The notes: generated by a model from the sequence alone, not told the origin. Shown: positions 1-8,664, numbered from the stretch's first letter. The stretch: 64,000 nucleotides of DNA from Streptomyces pinistramenti (GCF_020564935.1 NZ_JAJCXB010000043.1:1-64000); one strand, 5' to 3'. Made by a program: numbers and translations.

Positions 1-857
1 GTACGGCCGAGGCGCTGACCCGTCTCGGCCGGCACTTCGAGGCCCACCAGATCCTCGCGGCGGTGCTGGCAGGACTCCGCCGGGCGCGGGGCGACGACCA
101 CCCCGGCACCCTCAGCTGCCGTCACGACCTCGCGGTCGGCCTGGGCCTTCTCGGCCGCCTGGAGGACGCGTACCGCACGGCCCGCGAGGTGGCAGGCGCG
201 CGGGCCGCGGTGCTCGGCGACCGGCATCCCGACACGTGGTGCACCCGCGGTGAAGTCGCCGCTCTGGCCGGTCGGTTGGGCCGCTGGACCGAGGCGCTGG
301 GGGAGTACCGCAGGATCGCCGACGCGCGAGCGGCGGCCTGCGGCGCCGACCATCCCGACACGCTCGCCGCCCGCTACGAGGTCGGCGTCACCCTGGGCAG
401 GCTCGGCCGCGCGGCCGAGGCGCTCGACGTCCACCGCGAGCTGGTCGCGGCCCACACCCGGACGCACGGCCCCGACGCGGCCGTGACGCTCCGGGTCCGG
501 CACGGGCTCGGTGTCGGCCTCGGCCGCCTGGGCCGCTGGGAGGAGGCGCTCGCCGAGGCCGGGGCGGTGGCCGCGCGGCGCGCCGCCACGCTCGGCCCCG
601 GCCACCCCGACACCCTGGTCAGCCTGCGCGAGCGGGCGGTGGCGCTGGGCTGGCTGGACCGCTGGGCCGAGGCGCAGAGCCTGTACCGCGAGGTCGCGGA
701 CGCCAGGGAACGGGCGCTGGGCGCGGCCCATCCCGACACCCTCGCCAGCCGCGCCGACGAGGCCCAGTGCCTGGAGCGGCTGGGCCGCACCGCCGAGGCC
801 GCCGCCCTCTACCGCCGGGCCGCCGCGCTCCGCAGGGACCGCGCGGACCGCAGGTGA
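1..857 (+). CDS. TPR-repeat protein (5' end outside window)
   Basis: The reading frame is open from base 3, so the gene began before the window. The visible 285 residues are almost entirely tandem repeats of about 42 residues, each carrying an HPDTL-type motif followed by LGRLGRW/EAL. This is the kinesin-light-chain-like tetratricopeptide pattern (TPR_10/TPR_12), and I count at least five units. Such arrays are protein-binding scaffolds; in Streptomyces they often form the C-terminus of NB-ARC or other STAND ATPases or of large regulators. The N-terminal domain that would give the function is not visible. The gene ends at a TGA with a convergent TetR gene about 65 nt further on. Certain as a TPR protein, unknown as to role. 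Confidence 0.85.
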   Translation, partial: TAEALTRLGRHFEAHQILAAVLAGLRRARGDDHPGTLSCRHDLAVGLGLLGRLEDAYRTAREVAGARAAVLGDRHPDTWCTRGEVAALAGRLGRWTEALGEYRRIADARAAACGADHPDTLAARYEVGVTLGRLGRAAEALDVHRELVAAHTRTHGPDAAVTLRVRHGLGVGLGRLGRWEEALAEAGAVAARRAATLGPGHPDTLVSLRERAVALGWLDRWAEAQSLYREVADARERALGAAHPDTLASRADEAQCLERLGRTAEAAALYRRAAALRRDRADRR

Positions 858-921
858 CCCGCGAACCGGCGGCGGTGAGGCGGCTCCGCAGGCCGGGCGG
901 ACGACGGGATTGGGCCTGTGC

Positions 922-1506
922 TCACCGTCGTTCGGCGCCCGGTTCCCGCGCCGGCAGGCCCCGGAGGAGGGTGCCGAGGAACAGCTCGAAGCGCGGGGCG
1001 CCGTGGCCGAGGTCGAGAGGGTTCTCCTGGACGGCGAGCCAGCCGACGACGGAGGTGATGAAGATGTACCAGCTCTGCTCGGCCGGCTCGGGCTCCACTC
1101 CGGCGTCCGTGAACGCGGTGACGACCTCCTGCCGCAGCCGCCCGAAGGAGGGGGAGTGGCGGTGCGGCCGTGAGGTGCGGGTGGCGTAGCCGGGCACGGC
1201 GAGGAACTGGTCGTGCATGGCCCAGGCGACGCGGGCGAGCCAGGGCCGCCAGTGACCGCCGTGCGGTCCTTCGGGGGGAAGGATGCGCTCGACCATGACC
1301 TCGTTGACCAGGTCGAACAGCTGGTCGCGGTTTCTGACCCAACGGTAGAGGGCCCCGTGGGTGACCCCCAGGCGGGCCGCGAGTTCCCGCATGGTCAGCG
1401 CGTCGAGGTTCCCGGCCGAGAGGGCGGCGTCGACGATCCGCTCGCGGCTGATCCGCGCGGGGCGCCCCGGGCGCTGTCGGGTGTTCGCGGCATCAGCCAT
1501 GGCCAC
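922..1506 (-). CDS. TetR family transcriptional regulator
   Basis: 194 aa. The N-terminal helix-turn-helix spans about residues 20-65 (ISRERIVDAAL, then MRELAARLGVTHGALYRWV), typical of TetR proteins; the remainder is an alpha-helical ligand-binding domain I cannot assign. An in-frame ATG two codons downstream is an equally good start. The gene is divergent from a serine hydrolase starting at 1666, and a perfect 17-bp dyad lies between them at 1624-1640. By analogy with TetR pairs it probably represses the hydrolase and itself; that is inference. The effector is unknown. Confidence 0.9.
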   Translation of the reverse strand: MAMADAANTRQRPGRPARISRERIVDAALSAGNLDALTMRELAARLGVTHGALYRWVRNRDQLFDLVNEVMVERILPPEGPHGGHWRPWLARVAWAMHDQFLAVPGYATRTSRPHRHSPSFGRLRQEVVTAFTDAGVEPEPAEQSWYIFITSVVGWLAVQENPLDLGHGAPRFELFLGTLLRGLPAREPGAERR

Positions 1507-1623
1507 GACTATACGGAACCGCCGTCGGCGGCCATCGGCGGCGGGGTCTCCGCCGCGAGGTGAGGACAGCTGGCCTCCGTTATTTGTAACCAGCGGTCAT
1601 TAATTGAATTAGGGTGCTGTGGT

Positions 1624-1640
1624 GTCCGGAACTTCCGGAC
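1624..1640. promoter_or_regulatory. Perfect dyad, likely TetR operator
   Basis: GTCCGGAA-C-TTCCGGAC is a perfect 8+1+8 inverted repeat. Allowing one mismatch it extends symmetrically to GG at one end and CC at the other. It lies 26 bp before the hydrolase ATG at 1666 and about 120 bp before the divergent TetR start. The same intergenic region contains an A+T-rich stretch around 1577-1615 that is unusual for this genome and probably holds the promoters. Size and symmetry fit a TetR operator. Confidence 0.6.
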
Positions 1641-1665
1641 GCCATAACGGCCTTGGGAGGAAGCG

Positions 1666-2865
1666 ATGGCGGAGAGCCATGCGGTACGGGGCACCGTGGC
1701 CGACGGGTTCGAGCCGGTACGGGACGAGTTCGCCGCGGTCGCGGCCGCTGAAGACAGCGACTTCGCCGCACAGGTGGTGGCGTATCGGCACGGCGAGCGG
1801 GTCGTGGATCTGTGGACCGGCCCGGAGATCACCGGCGATTCACTGCTCGGCGCGTTCTCCGCGAGCAAGGGCGCCGCGCATCTCGTCGTCGCCCTGCTCG
1901 TCCAGGACGGTGTGCTGGACCTGGATCGAAAAGTCAGCCACTACTGGCCGGAATTCGCCGTGGAAGGCAAGCAGGACATCACCCTTCGCGAGTTGCTGTC
2001 GCACCGGGCCGGACTGGTCGGTGCGGACACGGGGTTCACGCTCGATGAACTCGCCGATGACCGGATCGTCGCCGAACGCCTCGGCAGGCAGCGTCCGTAC
2101 TGGCGGCCGGGCAGCGCGTTCGGCTACCACGCGCTGGTCATCTCGGCGCTGAGCGGCGAGGTGGTACGCCGCGCCACCGGACGGACCATCCAGGAACACT
2201 TCGCCGCCCGCGTGCGGGACGCCCGCGCGGTGGACGTCCACCTCGGGCTGCCGGAGGACCAGGAATCCCGTTTCCTGAGCGCACAACCGGCGGTGGCGAC
2301 CCCCGGGCGGGCGGGCGGACCGGCAGCGCCCGAGAGCGGTGCGAACAGCCTGTCCGGCATCGCGTTCAACCGGAATCACCCGCAGAACCCGGAACTGTGG
2401 ACGCTGCCCAACCACCGGACGGTACGGGCCCAGGGGCCGGCCTCGCTGGGCGGCGTGGCGTCGGCTCGCGGCCTGGCCCGGATGTACGCGGCCGCGATCG
2501 GCTCACCGGACGGCACGGCGGCGCTGCTGAAGCCGGACACCGCCGCCGCGTTCGCACAGATCCACTCCATCGGTCACGACCTGGTCACCCGCGAGCAGAA
2601 GGCGTTCGGGGTCGGCTTCCACGCCACGTCCGAGGTGTATCCGGTGCTGGGACAGGGCGCGTTCGGGCACAGCGGCGCGGGCGGCCAGCAGGCGTTCGCC
2701 GATCCGCGCAACGGTCTGGCCTACGGCTACAGCCGCCGGCGGTTCCCCGTCCCCAACGGCCCCGCCCCGGAGAACCACCGCCTGATCCGCGCGCTGCACG
2801 CTGCCGCCGACGGGCGCTGGACCGCGTCTTCAAGCGATCTTGCACGGTGGATCGTGGTGGGGTGA
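1666..2865 (+). CDS. Serine hydrolase, class C beta-lactamase fold (EstB-like esterase)
   Basis: 399 aa, beta-lactamase family (Pfam Beta-lactamase). The catalytic S-x-x-K motif is S65-A-S-K68. The second-motif Tyr is likely Y154 in FGYHAL, and a late GHSGAGG matches the third motif. No signal peptide is visible, so it is probably a cytoplasmic esterase or transpeptidase-like hydrolase rather than a secreted antibiotic-resistance enzyme. The start is supported by GGGAGGAAGCG just upstream. The last ~16 residues (RWTASSSDLARWIVVG) look unlike the family and run into a possible transposase remnant, so the natural C-terminus may have been replaced. Confidence 0.88.
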   Translation: MAESHAVRGTVADGFEPVRDEFAAVAAAEDSDFAAQVVAYRHGERVVDLWTGPEITGDSLLGAFSASKGAAHLVVALLVQDGVLDLDRKVSHYWPEFAVEGKQDITLRELLSHRAGLVGADTGFTLDELADDRIVAERLGRQRPYWRPGSAFGYHALVISALSGEVVRRATGRTIQEHFAARVRDARAVDVHLGLPEDQESRFLSAQPAVATPGRAGGPAAPESGANSLSGIAFNRNHPQNPELWTLPNHRTVRAQGPASLGGVASARGLARMYAAAIGSPDGTAALLKPDTAAAFAQIHSIGHDLVTREQKAFGVGFHATSEVYPVLGQGAFGHSGAGGQQAFADPRNGLAYGYSRRRFPVPNGPAPENHRLIRALHAAADGRWTASSSDLARWIVVG

Positions 2866-3001
2866 TCCGGCGCCATGAACTGCCGGACGTGGAGCGGTGG
2901 TTCGTCCGGGCGCTGCTGCCCGGGTCATTGCGGGCCGGAGGCGGCCGGACGACCGCGCTGTGCTCGACGCGGCCGTATCGCTCCTGACGCGGGCGTGACA
3001 C
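2820..3001 (+). mobile_element. Possible IS5-type transposase remnant
   Basis: A short reading frame crossing the end of the serine hydrolase encodes GVIRRHELPDVERWF followed by VRALLPG. This resembles the N-terminus of IS5-family (IS4/IS5 DUF4096) transposases, which begin with a HELTD.EW...LLP pattern. No further transposase sequence or terminal repeat is recognisable. It is at best a fragment and may be coincidence; the call rests on motif memory only. Confidence 0.3.
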
Positions 3002-3019
3002 CTGGGCGATGATCCCTGG

Positions 3020-3745
3020 CTAGGGGAGCTTGAGAAGCAGTTCGCTGAGTTCGCCCGGCATGGTGATCATGCAGTCGTGGCCGGTCGGTAGCTCCCGGAC
3101 CTGCGCGGCAGTGCCGTTGGGTTGCAGGGGAGGGACAGGGCGGCGGGTGACGCCCGCCGGCATGGCGCCGACATTGTGGATGTGCGTGCGCGGGATCGCG
3201 TGCACGGCCGGGTTGTCCAGTCGCACCGGCTGCTGCAGACAGCGCACCGGCTGGTCCGAGAGCATCCCGCGCAGCCAGGCAACGTCCGCCGGGTCTGTGA
3301 CGCCGAACAGACCGAAGGGCGCAGGCTGTTCGGGCATCGGCGGCACGCGCCAGCCGCTCTCGGACTTCTCGGCGAGTTCGATCAGTTGCCGTGTCGCGGG
3401 TTGGACGTCGACTGCGGACTCACCGTCCTCCGGAACCATCGCGTCGAGGTAGACCAGGTGCGCGATGCGTTCCGGAATCCGGTTGGCCGCGGCGGAGATC
3501 ACCAGCCCCGCGTAGCTGTGGCCAACGAGTACGACGTCGCTGAGGTTCTCCTCGGCGACCAGCCCGACCAAGTCGTCGACGTGCGTATCGAGCCCCACCT
3601 CCGGACCGAGCAGGTGTGCCTTGTCGCCATGGCCGGTCAGGGACGGCGCGAACACCCGGTGCCCGGCAGCCTCCAGCAGCGGCACCACCCGGTCCCAGCA
3701 CCGTCCGTTGTGCCAAGCGCCGTGTATCAGCAGGAATGTGGACAT
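3020..3745 (-). CDS. Alpha/beta hydrolase, salicylate/methyl-ester esterase type
   Basis: 241 aa, alpha/beta-hydrolase fold. The early FLLIHGAWHNG oxyanion region and the nucleophile elbow GHSYAG (S77) are those of the MES/hydroxynitrile-lyase-like subfamily, and the catalytic His is H223 in PTGHDCM. Many relatives hydrolyse small methyl or aryl esters; the substrate here is unknown. The gene is divergent from an HxlR regulator with a strong dyad between them. Such pairs usually respond to electrophiles or aromatic compounds, so a detoxification role is plausible. Confidence 0.87.
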   Translation of the reverse strand: MSTFLLIHGAWHNGRCWDRVVPLLEAAGHRVFAPSLTGHGDKAHLLGPEVGLDTHVDDLVGLVAEENLSDVVLVGHSYAGLVISAAANRIPERIAHLVYLDAMVPEDGESAVDVQPATRQLIELAEKSESGWRVPPMPEQPAPFGLFGVTDPADVAWLRGMLSDQPVRCLQQPVRLDNPAVHAIPRTHIHNVGAMPAGVTRRPVPPLQPNGTAAQVRELPTGHDCMITMPGELSELLLKLP

Positions 3746-3833
3746 GAGTGAATCAATCTTCCTTCGCAGCAGCAGAAGGGCACGGCCACGCGCATGCCGC
3801 CGGTTCGCGGCTGATGGTTACCGTTCGTGCCTC

Positions 3834-3850
3834 GGTACTGTTTGAGTACC
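3834..3850. promoter_or_regulatory. Predicted HxlR-family operator
   Basis: GGTACT-GTTTG-AGTACC is a perfect 6+5+6 inverted repeat in the region shared by the hydrolase and the HxlR gene. HxlR/YodB-type regulators bind TACT...AGTA dyads, so both sequence and position fit autoregulation and control of the hydrolase. Confidence 0.65.
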
Positions 3851-3925
3851 AAGAGCATGCTGGTGCACACGACGCGCCACAGGCAATAAGGCACTTTTCG
3901 GTGCCCCGGTTCTCTGGAGGTAACC

Positions 3926-4324
3926 ATGGACGCGGCACAAGGCGATCCACGGCCGGCGGCGCGGCCCAGCGACGCGTGCCGGACCCGGGTGGTGCTCGAC
4001 ATCGTCGGAGACAAGTGGTCGCTGCTGGTCGTGCGCCATCTCAGGGACGGACCACGCCGTTTCACCGAGCTCAAAAAGGCCATCGACGGAATCAGCCAGC
4101 GCATGCTCACCGTGACGCTGCGCAGCCTGGAGCGTGACGGAATCCTGACACGCACCGTTCGTGACGTGATGCCGCCGCATGTCAGCTATGAGCTCACCGA
4201 GATGGGCATCACCCTGCGCGAGGCCACCGCGCCCCTGCTCGAATGGAGCGTCGCGCACCTCGTCCGGATCGACGATGCCCGCGCCGCCTACGACACCCGC
4301 AGGGATCCACCGGCGGCCTCGTAG
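3926..4324 (+). CDS. HxlR family transcriptional regulator
   Basis: 132 aa winged-helix regulator. The HxlR signature is clear: VLDIVGDKWSLLVV, then FTELKKAI, then ISQRMLTVTLRSLERDGIL. The start is fixed by a TGGAGG ribosome site 6 nt upstream. HxlR proteins act as dimers, often sensing quinones, aldehydes or hypochlorite through a Cys near the N-terminus; a single Cys is present in SDACRTR at that place. Together with the divergent hydrolase and the intervening TACT/AGTA dyad it forms a self-contained two-gene response module. Confidence 0.92.
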   Translation: MDAAQGDPRPAARPSDACRTRVVLDIVGDKWSLLVVRHLRDGPRRFTELKKAIDGISQRMLTVTLRSLERDGILTRTVRDVMPPHVSYELTEMGITLREATAPLLEWSVAHLVRIDDARAAYDTRRDPPAAS

Positions 4325-4367
4325 CGGGCCGGCACGTCGATGGTCACGCGGCAATCCCGCTGTGAAG

Positions 4368-4383
4368 GCACGCCCTAGCGTGC
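4368..4383. terminator. Small hairpin between convergent genes
   Basis: GCACGC-CCTA-GCGTGC is a perfect 6-bp stem with a 4-nt loop that overlaps the stop codon of the alpha-galactosidase gene. It lies between two convergent genes and may terminate either. The stem is short and has no U-tract. Confidence 0.3.
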
Positions 4384-5682
4384 ACTGATCCGGTACAGCA
4401 CCGTGGCGTGCGGCGGGAGGTCCTTCGCGGTGATGGCGCCGCGGCTGCGGGTGGTGCGTCCGGTGGTCAGGTCGCGCAGGCGGTAGGAGCCGGCGGCCGG
4501 GAGTCCGGCGGCGGCCGCGGTGGTGGACACCGTTTGCGGGCTGTCGCCGGAGTTGAAGAGCGCCACCGCGCGGTCGCCGTTCTTCAGCGCCTTCGACAGC
4601 ACCGCCGATCCCGCGTCGCGGTGCACCAGCGTGCCCTGGACGCCCAGCGGGTCCTGGTCGACGGCGATGATCTCCCGGTTGCCGAGCACGTCGAGCGCCG
4701 TGGGCGAGAGCCGGGTCAGGTCGGTGCTGGAGATCAGCGGGGCGGCCATCATCGCCCAGAGCGCCATCTGGCTGTGGATCTCCGCTCCCGTCAGACCCGA
4801 GTCGCCGGCCAGCAGGTAGTCGGGGTCGTTCCAGCGGCCGGGCTTCTGGAGGCGGGCCAGACGGGCGTTGTAGTCGAAGTTGTAGAGGATGGAGGACCAC
4901 TTGGCGGCCGGTGCGTGCTTCTCCAGCGCGATGTCCCGGCCCTCCCGCCAGAGGTTGCCGACCTCGGCCGACCAGCCGATGACCTGGTGCCAGGTCCGCT
5001 CGTCGTCGTACTGGAAGTAGGCCGGAGCGGACACCGAGAAGGTGATGGAGCGGCCGGTGCCGCGCAGCTCCCGGCTCATCCGGCCGTAGGCGTCGCGGTA
5101 GGTCTGCTCCTTGGTGAGCCCCTGCTGGGTGGGCAGGTTGCAGCCGTCGAACTTGAGGTAGTCGACCTTCCAGCCGGCGAACATCTGGGCGTCCTGCCGG
5201 TAGTGGCCCAGGCTGCCCGGGTACTTCTCGCAGGTGGCCGTCCCCGCGTCCTCGTAGATGCCGAACCGCAGGCCCAGTGAGTGCAGTTGGCGGCCGATGT
5301 ACGCCATGCCGTGCGGGAACTTCACCGGGTCGGCCACCAGTTCGCCCTGCGGGCCACGCTGCTTGGCCATCCAGCAGTCGTCGACGGTGACGGTGTCGTA
5401 GCCCTTCTTCGCCAGGCCGCTGCGGACCAGCGCTCTGGCGTTGTCGATGACGGTCTTCTCGTTGATGTCGCACATGTAGTACGACCAGTTGTTCCAGCCC
5501 ATCGGCGGGGTCGGGGCCAGGTTCGGATAGGGCCCTGCGGTCTGCCGGGCGCCGGACGTGCCGGGGGGTTCCGGTGTGGCGGAAGCCGGCTCCGAGGCCG
5601 CCAGCAGGCCCGCGGTACAGGCGGCTGCGGCGGTCAGTCCGGCGAGGGTGCGGCCGATGCGGGAAACCGGAAGAGGGGGCAC
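4375..5682 (-). CDS. Secreted alpha-galactosidase, GH27
   Basis: 435 aa. The N-terminus has a signal peptide (arginine near residue 8, hydrophobic stretch to ~30, ASA at ~35), so the enzyme is exported. The GH27 domain starts at PPMGWNNW (~60). The nucleophile is D179 in LKFDGC, identical to the human alpha-galactosidase A motif, and the acid/base is D250 in WREGRDI; WNDPDYL follows at ~284. A C-terminal beta-sandwich (~350-435) is typical. It hydrolyses terminal alpha-galactosides, for example in raffinose or galactomannan. No CBM13/ricin domain is attached. It is transcribed alone with no sugar transporter or regulator beside it. Confidence 0.93.
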   Translation of the reverse strand: MPPLPVSRIGRTLAGLTAAAACTAGLLAASEPASATPEPPGTSGARQTAGPYPNLAPTPPMGWNNWSYYMCDINEKTVIDNARALVRSGLAKKGYDTVTVDDCWMAKQRGPQGELVADPVKFPHGMAYIGRQLHSLGLRFGIYEDAGTATCEKYPGSLGHYRQDAQMFAGWKVDYLKFDGCNLPTQQGLTKEQTYRDAYGRMSRELRGTGRSITFSVSAPAYFQYDDERTWHQVIGWSAEVGNLWREGRDIALEKHAPAAKWSSILYNFDYNARLARLQKPGRWNDPDYLLAGDSGLTGAEIHSQMALWAMMAAPLISSTDLTRLSPTALDVLGNREIIAVDQDPLGVQGTLVHRDAGSAVLSKALKNGDRAVALFNSGDSPQTVSTTAAAAGLPAAGSYRLRDLTTGRTTRSRGAITAKDLPPHATVLYRISAR

Positions 5683-5887
5683 GGGTCACCTCAAGGGGGT
5701 GGGCGGAGCGCGGCTCCTGGGTGAGTGGGGTCCGGGACCGCGCCCGTCCGGTGGGCCGGGCGGGCGCGGCTCCGGACCCACTCATCCAGCAGCCGCCCCC
5801 GTCCGGTCAAGACGCCCCGCTGTCGGGGGGCGAGGATTCAGCCTCCTGCGCCTGGCGAGCCGCGAACACCGCGTGCTACCAAGAGGG

Positions 5888-7459
5888 ATGCCGGAACGGA
5901 CTTCGTATGACGTGGTCATCGTCGGCGGCGGGCACAACGGACTGGTGGCCGCCGCCTATCTCGCACGCGCCGGACGCAGCGTGCTGGTGCTGGAGCGGCT
6001 GGAGAACACCGGTGGTGCCGCCGTGTCGACCCGGGTGTTCGCCGGGGTGGACGCCCGGCTGTCCCGATACTCCTACCTCGTGAGCCTGCTGCCGCCGAAG
6101 ATCGTGCGGGACCTCGGGCTGCGCTTCGCGGTCCGCACACGCCCCGTCTCCTCCTACACCCCGACGCTGCGCGACGGACGGCCGACCGGCCTCCTGGTCG
6201 GCGGCGGCCGGGACCGCACCCGCAGATCCTTCGCCGAACTCACCGGATCCGACGCGGAGTTCGCGGCATGGGAGCGCTTCCGCGCGGCCACCGGACGGGT
6301 CGCACAGCGGGTCTTCCCGACCCTCACGCAGCCGCTGCCCGACCGGGCCGCGCTGCGTGCCGCCGTCGATGACGACGCCGCGTGGGAGGCGCTGTTCGAG
6401 CGCCCACTGGGGGAGGCGATCGAGGAGACCTTCGCCGACGACCTGGTGCGCGGCGTGGTCCTCACCGATGCCCTGATCGGCACCTTCGCCACCGCCCACG
6501 ACCCGTCGCTGCGGCAGAACCGCTGCTTCCTCTACCACGTCATCGGCGGCGGCACCGGCAGCTGGGACGTCCCGATCGGCGGGATGGGTGCGCTCACCGA
6601 CGCGCTGGCCGACGCCGCCCGCCGGGCCGGTGCGGAGATCGTCACCCGCTGCCCGGTCACGGCCCTGGCGGCGGACGGCAAGGGCGCCGAGGTGACCTGC
6701 GAGACGGGCACGGTCGGCGCCCGGCGGGTGCTGGTCAACGCCGCGCCACGGGAGCTGGCCCGGCTGCTGGGCGAGCGGCCGCCGCCCGTGGCGGAAGGCG
6801 CCCAGCTCAAGGTCAACATGCTGCTGACCCGGCTGCCGCGGCTGCGGGACACCCGCATCGACCCGCGCGAGGCGTTCTCCGGAACCTTCCATGTCGCCGA
6901 GGGATACGGCCAGTTGGAGGCCGCACACCGGCAGGCCGCGGCCGGCCGGCTGCCCGCAGCGCCGCCGTCGGAGCTGTACTGCCACTCGCTGACCGACCCC
7001 TCCATCCTCGGCGCCGGCCTGATCCGCAAGGGCTTCCAGACACTCACCCTCTTCGGGCTGCACACCCCGGCCGGGCTGTTCGCAGGCGACACTCCCGCGC
7101 GTGCGGACACCCGGGACCGGCTGCTCACCGCCACCCTCGCCGAGCTGGACCGTCACCTGGCGGAGCCGCTCGCCGACTGCCTCGCCCGTGACGCCGGAGG
7201 CCGCCCGTGCATCGAGGCCCGCAGCCCGCTCGACCTGGACCGCGAACTGGGCCTGCCCGGCGGCAACATCTTCCACCGCGAGCTGGCCTTCCCGTATGCG
7301 GATCCGGAGAGCGGGGCGGCCGCCACCGCCGCCGGGCGCTGGGGAGTGGCGACCGGGCATCCGAACGTCCTGCTCTGCGGGGCGGGCGCGGTGCGCGGCG
7401 GGGGAGTGAGCGGCATCCCCGGGCACAACGCGGCGATGGCGGTGCTGGAGGAGGGGTGA
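5888..7459 (+). CDS. FAD-dependent phytoene-desaturase-like oxidoreductase
   Basis: 523 aa from the ATG at 5888, chosen because the dinucleotide-binding motif DVVIVGGGHNGLVAAAYLARAG begins six residues later and upstream sequence is not conserved-looking. Rossmann FAD binding at the N-terminus and a C-terminal GVSGIPGHNAA motif place it in the carotenoid isomerase/PYROXD2 group. Substrate unknown; there are no other carotenoid genes here. The long run of coding sequence in an overlapping frame before 5888 is probably spurious. It is followed after about 100 bp by the nitronate monooxygenase gene in the same direction, but a predicted operator between them suggests separate transcription. Confidence 0.85.
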   Translation: MPERTSYDVVIVGGGHNGLVAAAYLARAGRSVLVLERLENTGGAAVSTRVFAGVDARLSRYSYLVSLLPPKIVRDLGLRFAVRTRPVSSYTPTLRDGRPTGLLVGGGRDRTRRSFAELTGSDAEFAAWERFRAATGRVAQRVFPTLTQPLPDRAALRAAVDDDAAWEALFERPLGEAIEETFADDLVRGVVLTDALIGTFATAHDPSLRQNRCFLYHVIGGGTGSWDVPIGGMGALTDALADAARRAGAEIVTRCPVTALAADGKGAEVTCETGTVGARRVLVNAAPRELARLLGERPPPVAEGAQLKVNMLLTRLPRLRDTRIDPREAFSGTFHVAEGYGQLEAAHRQAAAGRLPAAPPSELYCHSLTDPSILGAGLIRKGFQTLTLFGLHTPAGLFAGDTPARADTRDRLLTATLAELDRHLAEPLADCLARDAGGRPCIEARSPLDLDRELGLPGGNIFHRELAFPYADPESGAAATAAGRWGVATGHPNVLLCGAGAVRGGGVSGIPGHNAAMAVLEEG

Positions 7460-7502
7460 CCCGCGCGCCGGGAGGGGCGGGTCCGCCCACACTTCCCAGA
7501 AA

Positions 7503-7536
7503 CTGACGCTGCATCAGAAAAGCTCTTCCCTGATGC
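7503..7536. promoter_or_regulatory. Operator-like dyads before nitronate monooxygenase (site A)
   Basis: CTGAC-GCTGC-ATCAG (7503-7517) is a one-mismatch copy of the CTGAC-N5-GTCAG element found also at 17167 and 62890. It overlaps a second dyad, GCATCAG (7511-7517) and CTGATGC (7530-7536). A possible leaderless -10 (CATCCT, 7549-7554) lies 6 nt before the ATG at 7561, so these repeats sit at a promoter. Confidence 0.45.
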
Positions 7537-7560
7537 GGCGCGCTGCGGCATCCTGCGCCC

Positions 7561-8664
7561 ATGCAGACGGAGCTGAGCACCACGCTGGGCGTCGAGCACG
7601 CCGTCTTCGGATTCACCCCGTTCCCCGCGGTCGCCGCCGCGATCACCCGGGCCGGCGGCTTCGGCGTGCTGGGCGCGGTCCGCTACACCGCCCCCGACGA
7701 CCTCGCCCGCGACCTGGACTGGATGCAGCAGCACACCGAAGGGCTGCCGTACGGGCTCGACGTGGTGATGCCCGCCAAGAAGGTCGAAGGGGTCAGCGAA
7801 TCCGACGTCGAGGCGATGATCCCGGAGGGCCACCGCCGCTACGCCGCCGAGATCCTCGCCAAGCACCACGTCCCGCCGCTCGCCGCGGGCGAGGCATCCG
7901 GCTGGCGGATCACCGGCTGGATGGAGGAAGTCGCCCGCAACCAGCTCGACGTGGCCTTCGACTACCCGATCGCCCTCCTCGCCAACGCGCTCGGCTCGCC
8001 GCCGCCCGACGTCATCGCCCGCGCCCACGACCACGGCGTCCGCGTCGCCGCACTGGCCGGCAGCCCTCGGCACGCCCGCCACCACAAGGCCGCCGGCATC
8101 GACATCGTCGTCGCCCAGGGCTACGAGGCCGGCGGGCACACCGGCGAGATCGCCACCATGGTCCTCACCCCCGAGGTCGTCGCGGCGGTGGACCCGCTGC
8201 CGGTGCTGGCGGCCGGCGGGATCGGCACCGGCGAACAGATCGCGGCCGGGCTCGCGCTCGGCGCCCAGGGCGTCTGGCTCGGCTCGCTCTGGCTGACCAC
8301 CGAAGAGGCCGAACTGCACTCCCGCAGACTCACCGCCAAGCTCCTCGCGGCCGGCCCCGGCGACACCGTCCGCTCCCGCGCCCTGACCGGCAAACCCGCC
8401 CGCCAGCTGCGCACCGAATGGACCGACGCCTGGGACGACCCGAGCGGCCCCGGCACCCTCCCGATGCCGCTCCAGGGCCTCCTGGTCGCCGAGGCCAACT
8501 CCCGTATCCAGCGCCATGAGGTCGAACCGCTGCTGGGTACCCCGGTCGGCCAGATCGTCGGCCGGATGAACAGCGAACGCAGCGTGCAGGCCGTCTTCGA
8601 CGATCTCACCCGCGGCTTCGAGCGGGCCATCGACCGCATCAACCGCATCGCGGGACGCGCCTGA
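7561..8664 (+). CDS. Nitronate monooxygenase family flavoprotein
   Basis: 367 aa, TIM-barrel FMN protein of the nitronate monooxygenase (2-nitropropane dioxygenase) family. The GHTGEI segment within AQGYEAGGHTGEI carries the usual catalytic His, and LPVLAAGGIGTG plus ALGAQGVWLGS form the phosphate/FMN-binding loops. The family oxidises alkyl nitronates, but many actinobacterial members of this length lie in acyl-CoA and steroid catabolic clusters where their substrate is unknown. It is 20 bp upstream of an acyl-CoA synthetase gene with a good ribosome site, so the two are probably one operon. Confidence 0.88.
   Translation: MQTELSTTLGVEHAVFGFTPFPAVAAAITRAGGFGVLGAVRYTAPDDLARDLDWMQQHTEGLPYGLDVVMPAKKVEGVSESDVEAMIPEGHRRYAAEILAKHHVPPLAAGEASGWRITGWMEEVARNQLDVAFDYPIALLANALGSPPPDVIARAHDHGVRVAALAGSPRHARHHKAAGIDIVVAQGYEAGGHTGEIATMVLTPEVVAAVDPLPVLAAGGIGTGEQIAAGLALGAQGVWLGSLWLTTEEAELHSRRLTAKLLAAGPGDTVRSRALTGKPARQLRTEWTDAWDDPSGPGTLPMPLQGLLVAEANSRIQRHEVEPLLGTPVGQIVGRMNSERSVQAVFDDLTRGFERAIDRINRIAGRA

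Noticed and set aside
1..857. Tandem DNA repeat or CRISPR-like periodicity
   Set aside because: The ~126-bp periodicity comes from TPR protein repeats; the DNA units are diverged and lack constant repeats with unique spacers.
3818..5785. 655-codon minus-strand frame
   Set aside because: Out-of-frame shadow of the alpha-galactosidase, extending over the HxlR gene; the real enzyme frame has a signal peptide and catalytic motifs.
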